From: Tabrizicola sp.
GTDB taxonomy: Bacteria; Pseudomonadota; Alphaproteobacteria; Rhodobacterales; Rhodobacteraceae
DNA: 64,000 nt
NCBI RefSeq assembly: GCF_022842145.1
Contig: NZ_JALHQD010000003.1
Location: forward strand, 248,001-312,000
Direction: 5' to 3'
Shown: in pieces, positions 8,549 through 16,449 of the stretch
How positions within the stretch are numbered: position 1 is the first letter of the stretch
Layout of the letters: each line of letters starts with the position of its first letter
Position numbers and translations under genes: made by a program
The notes under the pieces: generated by a model
The model's input: only the letters and a program-made list of their open reading frames with translations
Database searches by the model: none
What the model was told of the DNA's origin: nothing

Positions 8549-8680
8549 GGTGCCCCCCCACCCCAGCCCTCCCCCACGCGGGGGGAGGGAGGATCCTGGC
8601 AGCGCCTGTTGCGCCCAAGGGCCGGGCCGGGGCGGCTCCCCTCCCCCCGGTGGGGAGGGGTTGGAGGTGGGGGGCTGACA
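8549..8680. repeat. Inverted pair of C-rich intergenic repeats between permeases
   Basis: Between the two permease genes lie a C-rich block at 8549-8590 (CCCCCCCACCCCAGCCCTCC core, then an immediate hairpin CCCCCAC GCGGGGG) and a G-rich mirror copy at about 8635-8680. The first block is essentially identical to 1470-1499. The two copies face each other and could form a long stem. The position inside an operon suggests either a neutral repeat insertion or modulation of downstream permease expression. Confidence 0.65.
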
Positions 8681-8689
8681 TATGGGGCA

Positions 8690-9634
8690 TCACCGCTCCT
8701 TCACCTTGTTGAGGGCCTTCACGTAGATCGAGGCGAGGCCGAAGACGGTGACGAAGAGGATGATGGCGTAGGCACTGGAGTAGCCGGTGCGCCATTTCTC
8801 GAAGGCTTCGCGCTTGAGGTCGATCGACGTGAGGAGGGTTTCGTCGCCGGGGCCGCCGCCGGTCAGGAGGTTGACCATGTCGAACATCTTGAAGTTCTCG
8901 ATGCCGCGGAAGAGGACGGCCAGCATCAGGAAGGGCAGGACCATCGGCACGGTGATCGTCCAGAACTGCCGCCATTTGGACGCGCGGTCGACCTCGGCGG
9001 CCTCGTAGATGTAGTCGGGGATCGACCTGAGGCCCGCCAGGCAGATCAGCATCACGAAGGGCGTCCACATCCAGGTGTCGACGATGATGATCGACCAGGG
9101 GGCGAGGCCGCCGGGGCCGAGCATCGAGAAGCTGGCGGCGGGGATGCCGGTGAAGAATTCGACGATGTAGTTCACCATCCCGATCTGCGGCTGGTAGAGG
9201 AAGGTCCAGAAGTTGCCGACCACGGCGGGCGACAGCATCATCGGCACGACGATGAGGGTCGTCAGCAGGTCGTTGCCCTTGAACTTGCGGTTGATGAGCC
9301 AGGCCAGGGTGAAGCCGATCACGACCTGGAAGAACAGCGTCCAGATCAGGAAATGCGCCGTGGTGGTCATGTTCGACCAGATATCCTCGTCGGTGAGGAT
9401 GCGTTCGTAATTGCGCAGGCCGACCCATTTGACTTCGGCATTGGGCTTGTTGGCGGCGTAGTTGGTGAAGGACAGGCGGATGGTCCAGATCAGCGGAAAG
9501 ATGTTGATCGCGAGGAGAAGGAAGATCGTGGGGGCCACGAAGATCCAGGCGATGGCGCGGTCCGACAGGCCCCGGACCTTGCGCGCAAGGGTCGGCGGGG
9601 TGGCCTGGGCCGCGAGGTCGATGGGGTTTGCCAT
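8690..9634 (-). CDS. Sugar ABC importer permease, MalF type
   Basis: An inner-membrane permease of about 314 residues with six predicted helices and the EAA loop YIYEAAEVDRASKWRQFWTI, typical of MalF/UgpA partners in CUT1 importers. I chose ATG 9634 (MANPIDLAAQ); an upstream in-frame TTG at 9664 is possible. It pairs with the MalG-type permease, separated from it by about 160 bases of inverted repeat instead of the usual overlap. Confidence 0.87.
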   Translation of the reverse strand: MANPIDLAAQATPPTLARKVRGLSDRAIAWIFVAPTIFLLLAINIFPLIWTIRLSFTNYAANKPNAEVKWVGLRNYERILTDEDIWSNMTTTAHFLIWTLFFQVVIGFTLAWLINRKFKGNDLLTTLIVVPMMLSPAVVGNFWTFLYQPQIGMVNYIVEFFTGIPAASFSMLGPGGLAPWSIIIVDTWMWTPFVMLICLAGLRSIPDYIYEAAEVDRASKWRQFWTITVPMVLPFLMLAVLFRGIENFKMFDMVNLLTGGGPGDETLLTSIDLKREAFEKWRTGYSSAYAIILFVTVFGLASIYVKALNKVKER

Positions 9635-9708
9635 GATCTGATTCCGTCGGGAAATGCGCGCCAAGCCTACCCCCTTGCAGCCGCAATGAGGGAAGTTCCT
9701 GGAGGTTG

Positions 9709-9734
9709 CCCCCCTCCCGTTGCGGGGAGAGGGG
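9709..9734 (-). terminator. GC-rich hairpin between binding protein and permease genes
   Basis: CCCCCTCCCGTTGCGGGGAG can fold into a stem of about 8 base pairs with a short loop. It lies just after the binding protein stop codon (reading on the minus strand). Such partial terminators or stability stems commonly set a high ratio of binding protein to permease in importer operons. There is no clear U tract, so strong termination is not claimed. Confidence 0.45.
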
Positions 9735-9748
9735 CGGGACGTGGGGTC

Positions 9749-11071
9749 TTAGAGCTTGCCTTCGTCCATGAAGACTTCGGTCCAGTCTTCGATCAGGCCG
9801 TCCAGCGCCTCTTTCGCGGTGCCGTTGCCGGCGACGACGTAGTCATGGATGCGGGACTGCGATGCCTGGAGGAGCGAGGCGTAGGAGGGCTCGGCCCAGA
9901 AGTCCTTCACGATGGCCATCGAGTCCAGGAAGGTTTGCGCATAGGGCTGGCTGGTGGCGAAGGACGGGTCTTCCACCACGGCGCGCAGGCAGGAGAAGCC
10001 ACCCATCGTCCACCATTTCTGCTGCACGTCCTGTTGGGCGAACCATTTGATGTAGGCCAGCGCCCCGTCCATGTTGTCGGTATTGGCGACGACCGAGATG
10101 CCCTGACCGCCAAGCTGGGCGAAACGCTCGCCGTTGGGGCCGGCGGGGTTCACCAGATAGCCGGTCTTGCCGCCGCCGACGTTGGGGTCGACCTCGAAGC
10201 CGGGCCAGGTGAAGGCGAAGTTCATCTGCATCGCGACCTGGCCGGATTTGTAGGCGTCGATGCCTTCGCCCATGTAGGTGTTCGAGGTGCCGGGGGCGAC
10301 GCAGCAATCGTAGAGCGACTTGTAGAACTCCAGCCCCGCGACGGCGCCTTCGGAGTTCACGAAGCCTTCCATGTCATAGGGCTTGTCGGGGTTGTCGTAT
10401 TTGAAGCCGAAGGAATACAGGACGTCCATCGCGCCCATCGTGATGCCTTCCGACCCACGCTCGGTGTAGATCGAGGCGCCGTAGATCGTCTTGCCGTCGA
10501 TCTCGCGACCCTGGAAGAATTCGGCGACTTCCTTGAGTTCGGCGAAGGTGGCGGGGGGCGTCAGGTCGCGGCCGGTCTTTTCCTTGAAGGCGGCCATGAT
10601 GTCCGGACGCTCGAACCAGTCCTTGCGATAGGTCCAGCCGACGACGTCACCGAAGGCGGGCAGCGACCAGTAGTTCGGGGTGTTCTTCGGCCATTCGGAA
10701 TAGCCGGTCACGGTGGCGGGGACGAAGGCGTCCATCGAGATGCCTTCCTTGTCGAAGAATTCGTTCAGCTTGAGGTACCAGCCGTTTTCGGCCGCGCCCC
10801 CGATCCACTGGCTGTCGCCGATCATCAGGTCGCAAAGCTGTCCGCCCGAATTCAGTTCGTTCAGCATGCGGTCGGCGAAGTTGGGCCACGGCACGAATTC
10901 GAAGTTCATCTTGGTGCCAGACTGGGCCTCGAAGTCCTTGCTGAGTTCGACGAGCGCGTTCGCCGGGTCCCAGGCGGCCCAGCAGAGGGTCAGTTCGTTG
11001 GCTTGCGCATTGGCCTGGGATGCCCAGGCGAGGGCAATAGCCGCCGATGCGGCCAGAGAAGTCCGTGTCAT
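9749..11071 (-). CDS. Sugar ABC importer substrate-binding protein
   Basis: A 440-residue family 1 extracellular solute-binding protein with a Sec signal peptide (cleavage predicted after ANAQA, about residue 24). The mature protein starts with the typical LTLCWAAWDPANALVELSKD and is tryptophan- and aromatic-rich around the expected sugar site (YWSLPAFGDVVGWTYRKDW). It follows a strong ribosome site, GGGAGGAA, 7 bases before ATG. It is the first structural gene of the importer operon and binds the substrate in the periplasm. The ligand is not identifiable from sequence; the operon's ketose kinase suggests a polyol or a short sugar. Confidence 0.88.
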   Translation of the reverse strand: MTRTSLAASAAIALAWASQANAQANELTLCWAAWDPANALVELSKDFEAQSGTKMNFEFVPWPNFADRMLNELNSGGQLCDLMIGDSQWIGGAAENGWYLKLNEFFDKEGISMDAFVPATVTGYSEWPKNTPNYWSLPAFGDVVGWTYRKDWFERPDIMAAFKEKTGRDLTPPATFAELKEVAEFFQGREIDGKTIYGASIYTERGSEGITMGAMDVLYSFGFKYDNPDKPYDMEGFVNSEGAVAGLEFYKSLYDCCVAPGTSNTYMGEGIDAYKSGQVAMQMNFAFTWPGFEVDPNVGGGKTGYLVNPAGPNGERFAQLGGQGISVVANTDNMDGALAYIKWFAQQDVQQKWWTMGGFSCLRAVVEDPSFATSQPYAQTFLDSMAIVKDFWAEPSYASLLQASQSRIHDYVVAGNGTAKEALDGLIEDWTEVFMDEGKL

Positions 11072-11171
11072 GCATTCCTCCCGGTGGTTGAGTTTGGACC
11101 CGTGCGGATGCCGGGCCTTCTTCGGATTGCAGGGACCATAGTCACCGGTGTGCGGGCCTGTAAAGGAAATT

Positions 11172-11187
11172 TGAGGAACGTACCTCA
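11172..11187. promoter_or_regulatory. Candidate LacI-type operator upstream of importer operon
   Basis: TGAGGAACGTACCTCA is a near-perfect 16-base palindrome about 100 bases upstream of the binding protein ATG. Its reverse complement matches 13 of 16 bases of a second site at 12335-12350 next to the LacI-type gene. A shared motif in front of the regulator and the importer is what a local LacI repressor would use. Confidence 0.6.
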
Positions 11188-11250
11188 GAAAATCTCCGCG
11201 GCATTGTTCAAAGCGATTTGACCGGTGGATCAGGCGACGGCGCTGGTGGG

Positions 11251-12294
11251 CTAGATTGCCGAATCGGCCGCGGCGGGAAGGTTCTCGCGCAGGACGATTT
11301 CGATTCGGATCTGCTCTTGGCCCTCGTCCAGCGGCAGGTTGTCGGCCTTGGCGCGCAGGACGCGCAGGGTGGAGCGGGCGAGGTGGCCGAGGTTCTGGGT
11401 GATGACGGCGGTGATTTCGCCGGAAGAGAGGGCTTGCCGGGAATGCGGGGTCAGCTCGTGGCAGATGACGGTCAGTTTTCCAGAAAGACCAAGTTCGCCA
11501 ATTACTTGAGTCAAGGCCCGGTGGCCGTCCCCCATCGCGTAGATGCCGCGGATTCCGGGGGTGTTGGCCAAGCGCTCGGCCACGGCGAGCCGTAGAAGCC
11601 GGCTGGAACCATGGGTCTCCAGCGAGGGGAGGGGCTCGACCGCAGGAAAGTCGCGCAAGAGCACTTCGTCGAACCCTCGGCGGCGTTCGATCATGTCGCG
11701 GGCGAGAAGCGAAGAGCCAAGGACCAGGACCTGCCCGGTCGTCCCGAGAAACCGGCCCATCAGCACCCCGGCGGTCCGACCGGCTGCACGGTTGTCGACG
11801 CCGATGAAGTGGTCGCGTCCGGTCGTGGGCAGGTCCGAGACAAGCGCCACCACGGGAACGCCCTTGGTCCGCAAGGAGCGCACCGCGTCGCGCAGGACCG
11901 GGGTTTCCGGCGCCATCAGCGCCACGCCGGCATAGCCACGCCCCGGCATGCCGGCCAGGAGTGCTGCCAGCGCGTGTGGGTCTTCGGCAGGAAAGCGGTG
12001 CAGGACAAGCTCTACCCGGCTGGTGGCTGCGGCCTGGCCCGCCTCTTGCAGGGCTGCCGCAAGTGATTGAATGAATTGGCTTTCCGTGTCGGGCAATATC
12101 GCGGCCATCCGGTAGGTCCGGCTGCGTGCGAGGTTCGCTGCGGTCAGGTCACGGACGTAGCCCAGCCGTGCAATGGCGTCGTTGACCGCGGTGACGGTCT
12201 TTTCCCGCACCCCTGGACGGGCGTTCAGAACCCGGTCGACGGTGGCCAGACTGACGCCTGCCTCCCGCGCGATGTCGTTCACAGTGGGCCGCAA
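11251..12294 (-). CDS. LacI-family transcriptional regulator
   Basis: A LacI-type repressor with N-terminal helix-turn-helix and hinge (VNDIAREAGVSLATVDRVLN) followed by a periplasmic-binding-protein-like sugar sensor domain (for example FIGVDNRAAGRTAGVLMGRF). The reading frame extends to a GTG at 12351, but that would place a probable operator inside the coding region. A TTG at 12294 has GGAG seven bases upstream and gives the usual LacI start (MRPTVNDIAREAG), so I prefer it (347 residues). It lies directly upstream of, and in the same direction as, the importer operon, and presumably controls it and itself. Confidence 0.85.
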   Translation of the reverse strand: MRPTVNDIAREAGVSLATVDRVLNARPGVREKTVTAVNDAIARLGYVRDLTAANLARSRTYRMAAILPDTESQFIQSLAAALQEAGQAAATSRVELVLHRFPAEDPHALAALLAGMPGRGYAGVALMAPETPVLRDAVRSLRTKGVPVVALVSDLPTTGRDHFIGVDNRAAGRTAGVLMGRFLGTTGQVLVLGSSLLARDMIERRRGFDEVLLRDFPAVEPLPSLETHGSSRLLRLAVAERLANTPGIRGIYAMGDGHRALTQVIGELGLSGKLTVICHELTPHSRQALSSGEITAVITQNLGHLARSTLRVLRAKADNLPLDEGQEQIRIEIVLRENLPAAADSAI

Positions 12295-12334
12295 CAACGC
12301 TCTCCAGTTCTTTCGGCGACTATCCGACGGCCCC

Positions 12335-12350
12335 TGAGGTACGTCAATCA
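12335..12350. promoter_or_regulatory. Second operator-like site near the LacI start
   Basis: TGAGGTACGTCAATCA lies about 40 bases upstream of the preferred TTG start of the LacI-type gene and matches the reverse complement of the site at 11172-11187 at 13 of 16 positions. It fits autoregulation. It could also affect the divergent hydrolase gene at 12435. Confidence 0.5.
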
Positions 12351-12434
12351 CGAAACCGGCGGCGCGGGTGCCGATTCCGCTTCAACTCGGGCCTCTCTCC
12401 GGTGCATCCTGTGGCCCGATGGGGGAGGATACCA

Positions 12435-13076
12435 ATGCGCACTTTGCTTCTTTTCGGCGACAGCAATACTCACGGCACGATGCCTTTGCCAGACCTTGGC
12501 TTCGGCGGTCGTTTCGACCGGGACGAGCGCTGGGCCGGTCGGCTGGCAAAGCTTTTGCCCGATTGGGACGTGATCGCCGAGGGTCATCCGGGCCGCACCA
12601 CGGTGCATGACGACCCGGTGGAAGGCGCACACCGGAATGGGTTGACCGTGCTGCCCGCGCTTCTGGAGAGCCACAAGGCGGTGGATGTGGTCCTGATCAT
12701 GCTGGGGACCAATGACCTGAAAGAGCGGTTTTCGGTGAACGCCTGCGACGTCGCCCTTTCGCTGGAGCGGCTGGTGCGGGTGATCCTCGCCTCGGGCGCG
12801 GGGCCGGGGAATGGGGCGCCGGGGGTGCTGCTGGTCGCGCCGCCGCCGATCCTGGAGGTCGGCTGTCTGGCGGGCATGTTCGCCGGTGGGGCGGCGAAAT
12901 CGGCAGCCCTGGCGGCAGAAATCGAGGCCGCGGCCAAGCGCGTCGGCGTGCCGTTCCTGGATGCGGGCAAGGTTGTGCAGGTGTCTTTGGTGGACGGGAT
13001 CCACTACGATGCCGCGGCGAACCCGGCGCTGGCCGAGGCTTTTGCGGCAGCGATCAGGGCGCATTTCCCCGCATGA
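12435..13076 (+). CDS. SGNH/GDSL-family hydrolase
   Basis: A 213-residue cytoplasmic esterase of the SGNH hydrolase fold. Block I is LLFGDSNTHG (catalytic Ser at about residue 9), block III is MLGTNDLKE and block V is DGIHYD, with the catalytic Asp and His. The family acts on carboxyl esters, often aryl or acetyl esters. The start at 12435 follows GGGGGAGGA by 5 bases; an earlier in-frame start is unlikely. There is no signal peptide. It is divergent from the LacI-type gene, so it could deacetylate a substrate related to the importer, but this is only positional inference. Confidence 0.82.
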   Translation: MRTLLLFGDSNTHGTMPLPDLGFGGRFDRDERWAGRLAKLLPDWDVIAEGHPGRTTVHDDPVEGAHRNGLTVLPALLESHKAVDVVLIMLGTNDLKERFSVNACDVALSLERLVRVILASGAGPGNGAPGVLLVAPPPILEVGCLAGMFAGGAAKSAALAAEIEAAAKRVGVPFLDAGKVVQVSLVDGIHYDAAANPALAEAFAAAIRAHFPA

Positions 13077-13137
13077 TGGCGGTTTTCGGCTGGATCGGCG
13101 CGGGTTCGGGGCGCAACATCACGGCAGGAGGTGCCCT

Positions 13138-14268
13138 ATGACCCAGCACGACCCCTCGCTTGCCATTGCCGAACTGCGCGCCAATGTCTCGGTGCCCTTC
13201 GAACGGGCGCGGGCGATGCCGAAGTCGGTCTACACCTCGCCGGATTTCGCCAAGGCCGAGGAGGAGCACATCTTCGCGCAGGAGTGGCTGTGCGCGGGGC
13301 GGGCGGATGCCTTGCCGAACCCCGGCGATTATCTGACGATGACGATATCCGGTGAGCCGGTGATCATCCTGCGCGACCGCGAAGGCGTCTTGCGCGGGAT
13401 GTCCAACGTCTGCCGCCACCGGATGAGCACTTTGCTGGAAGGCCGGGGGAATGTGCGGTCGATCGTCTGCCCGTACCACGCCTGGACTTACAACCTGGAT
13501 GGCTCGCTTAGGGGCGCCCCGGCGATGGCGCGCAATGATGCGTTCTGCAAGGAGGACGTGAAGCTGCCGTCGGTCCGGGTCGAGGATTGGCAGGGCTGGA
13601 TCATGGTGACGCTTTCGCCGGACGCGCCGCCGGTGGCGGAGCGGTTGGCGGGGGTGGACCGGCTGGTCGGGCATCTGCCGATGGCGGGCTACCGCGAGGT
13701 CTTCCGCGAGGAGTTCCGCTGGGACACCAACTGGAAGGTGCTCGCCGAGAATTTCATGGAAAGCTACCACCTGCCGGTCTGCCATGCGGGGACCATCGGC
13801 GGGGCCTCGGACCTGAACAAGATGGAATGTCCCGAGGGGGAAGCGGCGTTCAACTACCACTGGATCGTGAAGAACGACCTGGTGCCGCTGGCCCTTGCGC
13901 ATCCGTCGAACACGGTCTTGCAGGGCGATGACCGGCGGATCACCTGGCTGCTGGCGATCTACCCCGCGCTTCTGATCACCCTGACGCCGGGATATTTCTG
14001 GTACCTGTCGCTGACGCCGGATGGGCCTGGCTCGGTCCGCGTGCTGTTTGGCGGCGGGATGAGTGCGGAATGGATGGCGGACCCTGGAGCGGAGGCGCAT
14101 CTCGCATCGGTCAAGGCGCTTCTGGACGACGTGAATGTCGAGGACAAGGGCTGCGTCGAGAAGGTGTGGCAGGGGCTGTGCGCGGGGATGTCGTCGCCGG
14201 GACCGCTGAGCCATCTGGAGCGGCCGAACTACGATTTTGCCCGCTATATCGCCAGCCGGATGCCATAG
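13138..14268 (+). CDS. Rieske non-heme iron oxygenase, quaternary-amine type
   Basis: A 376-residue Rieske oxygenase alpha subunit. The [2Fe-2S] ligands are C92, H94, C111 and H114 (CRH...CPYH). The mononuclear iron histidines H211 and H216 lie in NFMESYHLPVCH, with a later Asp in VEDKG. The bridging residue is E208 rather than the usual Asp, as in GbcA (glycine betaine demethylase), CntA (carnitine monooxygenase) and stachydrine demethylase, so the substrate is probably a quaternary ammonium compound. The start follows GGAGGTGCCCT. No reductase gene is adjacent, so the electron donor is encoded elsewhere. Confidence 0.85.
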   Translation: MTQHDPSLAIAELRANVSVPFERARAMPKSVYTSPDFAKAEEEHIFAQEWLCAGRADALPNPGDYLTMTISGEPVIILRDREGVLRGMSNVCRHRMSTLLEGRGNVRSIVCPYHAWTYNLDGSLRGAPAMARNDAFCKEDVKLPSVRVEDWQGWIMVTLSPDAPPVAERLAGVDRLVGHLPMAGYREVFREEFRWDTNWKVLAENFMESYHLPVCHAGTIGGASDLNKMECPEGEAAFNYHWIVKNDLVPLALAHPSNTVLQGDDRRITWLLAIYPALLITLTPGYFWYLSLTPDGPGSVRVLFGGGMSAEWMADPGAEAHLASVKALLDDVNVEDKGCVEKVWQGLCAGMSSPGPLSHLERPNYDFARYIASRMP

Positions 14269-14306
14269 GGGTTGACCCTGCCGCCCGGCGCGTCACCTAT
14301 CCGCGC

Positions 14307-15002
14307 ATGACTCAACATGCCCTGATCGTGGCCCACGGCCAGCCCTCCGACCCTCGCCCTGCCGGGGCCGCGCTGGAGGCTTTGGCGGCGCAGGTTCAGG
14401 CGCTGATGCCCGGCTGGTCGGTCGGTGCGGCGACGCTGGCCGAGGAGGGCGCGATTGCGCGGGCGGTCGGGGGACGACCGGGGGGCGTGGTCTTCCCGAT
14501 GTTCATGACGGGGGGCTGGTTCACCCGCGTGCAGATCCCGAAGAAGCTGGTGGAGGCGGGTGCAGCGGGCTGGGTGGTGCTGGAGCCATTCGGCTGCGAC
14601 CCGCTGGTGCACGACCTGTGTGTGACGCTGGTGCGCGAGGCGGGGGCGGGCGAGGTGATCCTTGCGGCGCACGGGTCGTTCAAGTCCTCGGTTCCGTCGG
14701 ACATTGCGCGGCACGTGGCGGGGCGGATTGCGGCGGAGACGCGGGCCGAGGTTGCGGCAGGCTTCATCGACCAGGAGCCGCAATTGGCCTCGCTGACCGG
14801 GCGGGCGGGGGTCTGCCTGCCGTTCTTCGCGGCCGAGGGTGGGCATGTGAGCGACGACATCCCGGCGGCGTTGGCGCAGGCGGGGTTCGCGGGGCGCATC
14901 CTGCCGCCGGTGGGGCTGGATGGCCGCGTGCCGGGGATCATCGCGGCTGCGATTGCGCGGGGCGTGCCGGTCTGTGCCGAGGCCTGCCGATGGGCGCGGT
15001 GA
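14307..15002 (+). CDS. CbiX/SirB-like chelatase family protein
   Basis: A 231-residue protein of the CbiX class, with two related halves each starting with a histidine motif (VAHGQPSD near residue 8, AAHGSFKSS near residue 118). This is the duplicated form of sirohydrochlorin cobalt or iron chelatases used in cobalamin or siroheme synthesis. The conserved AHG histidine of each half is present. It stands alone, convergent with the glutamine-synthetase-like gene, without other cobalamin genes in view, so the metal and tetrapyrrole are not established. Confidence 0.78.
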   Translation: MTQHALIVAHGQPSDPRPAGAALEALAAQVQALMPGWSVGAATLAEEGAIARAVGGRPGGVVFPMFMTGGWFTRVQIPKKLVEAGAAGWVVLEPFGCDPLVHDLCVTLVREAGAGEVILAAHGSFKSSVPSDIARHVAGRIAAETRAEVAAGFIDQEPQLASLTGRAGVCLPFFAAEGGHVSDDIPAALAQAGFAGRILPPVGLDGRVPGIIAAAIARGVPVCAEACRWAR

Positions 15003-15003
15003 G

Positions 15004-15045
15004 CCGGATCCTTTGAAGGATCCGGTCCGATTTCTTTGAAGAAAT
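15004..15045. terminator. Double hairpin between convergent genes
   Basis: Two perfect adjacent hairpins sit between the convergent CbiX-like and glutamine-synthetase-like genes: CCGGATCCTT/TG/AAGGATCCGG at 15004-15025 (10-bp stem) and ATTTCTT/TG/AAGAAAT at 15030-15045 (7-bp stem). The position and symmetry suggest a bidirectional transcription terminator. Confidence 0.75.
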
Positions 15046-15057
15046 TGGCGCCCGGTG

Positions 15058-16446
15058 TCAGACCGTGTGCAGGTAGAGGTCGAAGTCGACTTCGCTGACC
15101 GTCCGCATCACGCGCCCGTATTCGGCAGCCATGATCGCGGTGAAGGTGCGGTGCATGTCTTCCCCCAGCGCGTCCTTCAGGAAATCTGACCGCTTGGCCG
15201 CGTCGATGGCGGATTTCCAGTCGGTCGGGATCGCGGCGCTGCCTTCGTCCTCATAGCCGTTGCCGGTGGTTTCCGGGCCGGGGTCGATCTTTTCGTGCAT
15301 GCCCTTGCGGACACCGGCCAGCACCGTGGCCGCGACCAGATAGGGGTTCGCGTCCACGCCCGCGGGGCGGTGTTCGATCCGGCGGGCCTTGATGTCACCG
15401 GCCGGGATGCGCAGCGCGACGGAGCGGTTGTTGACGCCCCAGGTCGGGCTGACGGGCGCGTAGGACTGGCTGGCGAAGCGGCGCCAGGAGTTGGCATGGG
15501 GGGCGAAGACCAGCATCGACTCGGCCATCGTCTGCTTCAACCCGCCAAGGGCATGGAGGATGGTGGGGTTCCACTGGCCCTCGTTTTTCTCGATGAAGAC
15601 GTTGTGGCCCGTGTCGTCCAAGAGCGAGACGTGGAAGTGCATGCCCGAACCGGCGTAGTTCTCGTTCGGCTTGGCCATGAAGCAGGCGACGACGCCATGC
15701 GCGCGGGCCTGTGCGCGGACGATGCGCTTGAGGCGCATCAGGTCGTCGGCGGCCTGCATCACGTTTTCCCGGTAGTGCAGGGTGAGTTCGTACTGGCCGG
15801 GCGCGTATTCGGAAATCAGGGTTTCGGCCTTGATGCCGGCCTTTGCCGCGCCGGCGTAGATGTCGCTGAAAAGGGGCAGCATCCCGTGCAGGTGGTCCAC
15901 CGAATAGACCTCGGTCTTGCGGGACGAGCGGCGGTCAAGGACGTCGCGGGCGGGCTGCATCTTGCCGTCCGGGCCGCGTTCGGGGTCGAGGAGGAAGAAT
16001 TCGAGTTCGAAGGCTCCCGCCGGGTGTAGGCCTTCGGCGGCCAGCGCGTCCACCTGCCGCTGCAGCGCGTGGCGGGGGTCGCTGGTCATTGCCAAGCCGT
16101 CGAGCATGTACATCGACATGAACACCTCGCCGCGCGGGGGGGTGGTGTTGTGCAGGGGCTTCAGCGTGCCGGGGATCGGCCAGGCGCGCAGGTCGCCGTC
16201 GCCCTGGTCCCAGATCAGGCCGGTTTCGTGCACATCCTCGCCACAGATGTCGAGGCCGAGGATGGAGATAGGGAGGTGGCGGCCATTGTTGTAAAAAGAC
16301 AAAAGCTCATGCCGCCGGATGATCTTTCCCCGGCCGATGCCGTTGGCGTCATGCAGGATAATGTCAAATGCTTCGATGTCCGGATGCGCGGCGAGGAAGG
16401 CTTCCGCCTCGGCTGCGGTGGAACCGGAGGGGCTGGTCTGGGGCAT
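15058..16446 (-). CDS. Glutamine-synthetase-family ligase (PuuA-like)
   Basis: A 462-residue protein of the glutamine synthetase fold, closest in type to gamma-glutamylpolyamine synthetases. It has an N-terminal beta-grasp domain and the catalytic segments EFFLLD, ISEYAPGQYELTL, NYAGSGMHFHVSL and the Arg-containing NNRSVALRIP and ARRIEHRPAG. Such enzymes ligate glutamate to amines using ATP. It starts 3 bases after the aminotransferase stop, so both are in one transcript. The pairing suggests amine or amino acid catabolism. No PuuB/C/D partners are adjacent, so the amine substrate is unknown. Confidence 0.85.
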   Translation of the reverse strand: MPQTSPSGSTAAEAEAFLAAHPDIEAFDIILHDANGIGRGKIIRRHELLSFYNNGRHLPISILGLDICGEDVHETGLIWDQGDGDLRAWPIPGTLKPLHNTTPPRGEVFMSMYMLDGLAMTSDPRHALQRQVDALAAEGLHPAGAFELEFFLLDPERGPDGKMQPARDVLDRRSSRKTEVYSVDHLHGMLPLFSDIYAGAAKAGIKAETLISEYAPGQYELTLHYRENVMQAADDLMRLKRIVRAQARAHGVVACFMAKPNENYAGSGMHFHVSLLDDTGHNVFIEKNEGQWNPTILHALGGLKQTMAESMLVFAPHANSWRRFASQSYAPVSPTWGVNNRSVALRIPAGDIKARRIEHRPAGVDANPYLVAATVLAGVRKGMHEKIDPGPETTGNGYEDEGSAAIPTDWKSAIDAAKRSDFLKDALGEDMHRTFTAIMAAEYGRVMRTVSEVDFDLYLHTV

Positions 16447-16449
16447 GGG

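Noticed and set aside
8609-11221. Very long plus-strand open frame opposite the permease and binding-protein genes
   Set aside because: It is a GC-rich antisense shadow: no ribosome site, low-complexity Asp/Gly/Glu-rich translation, and both opposite-strand genes have clear family motifs.
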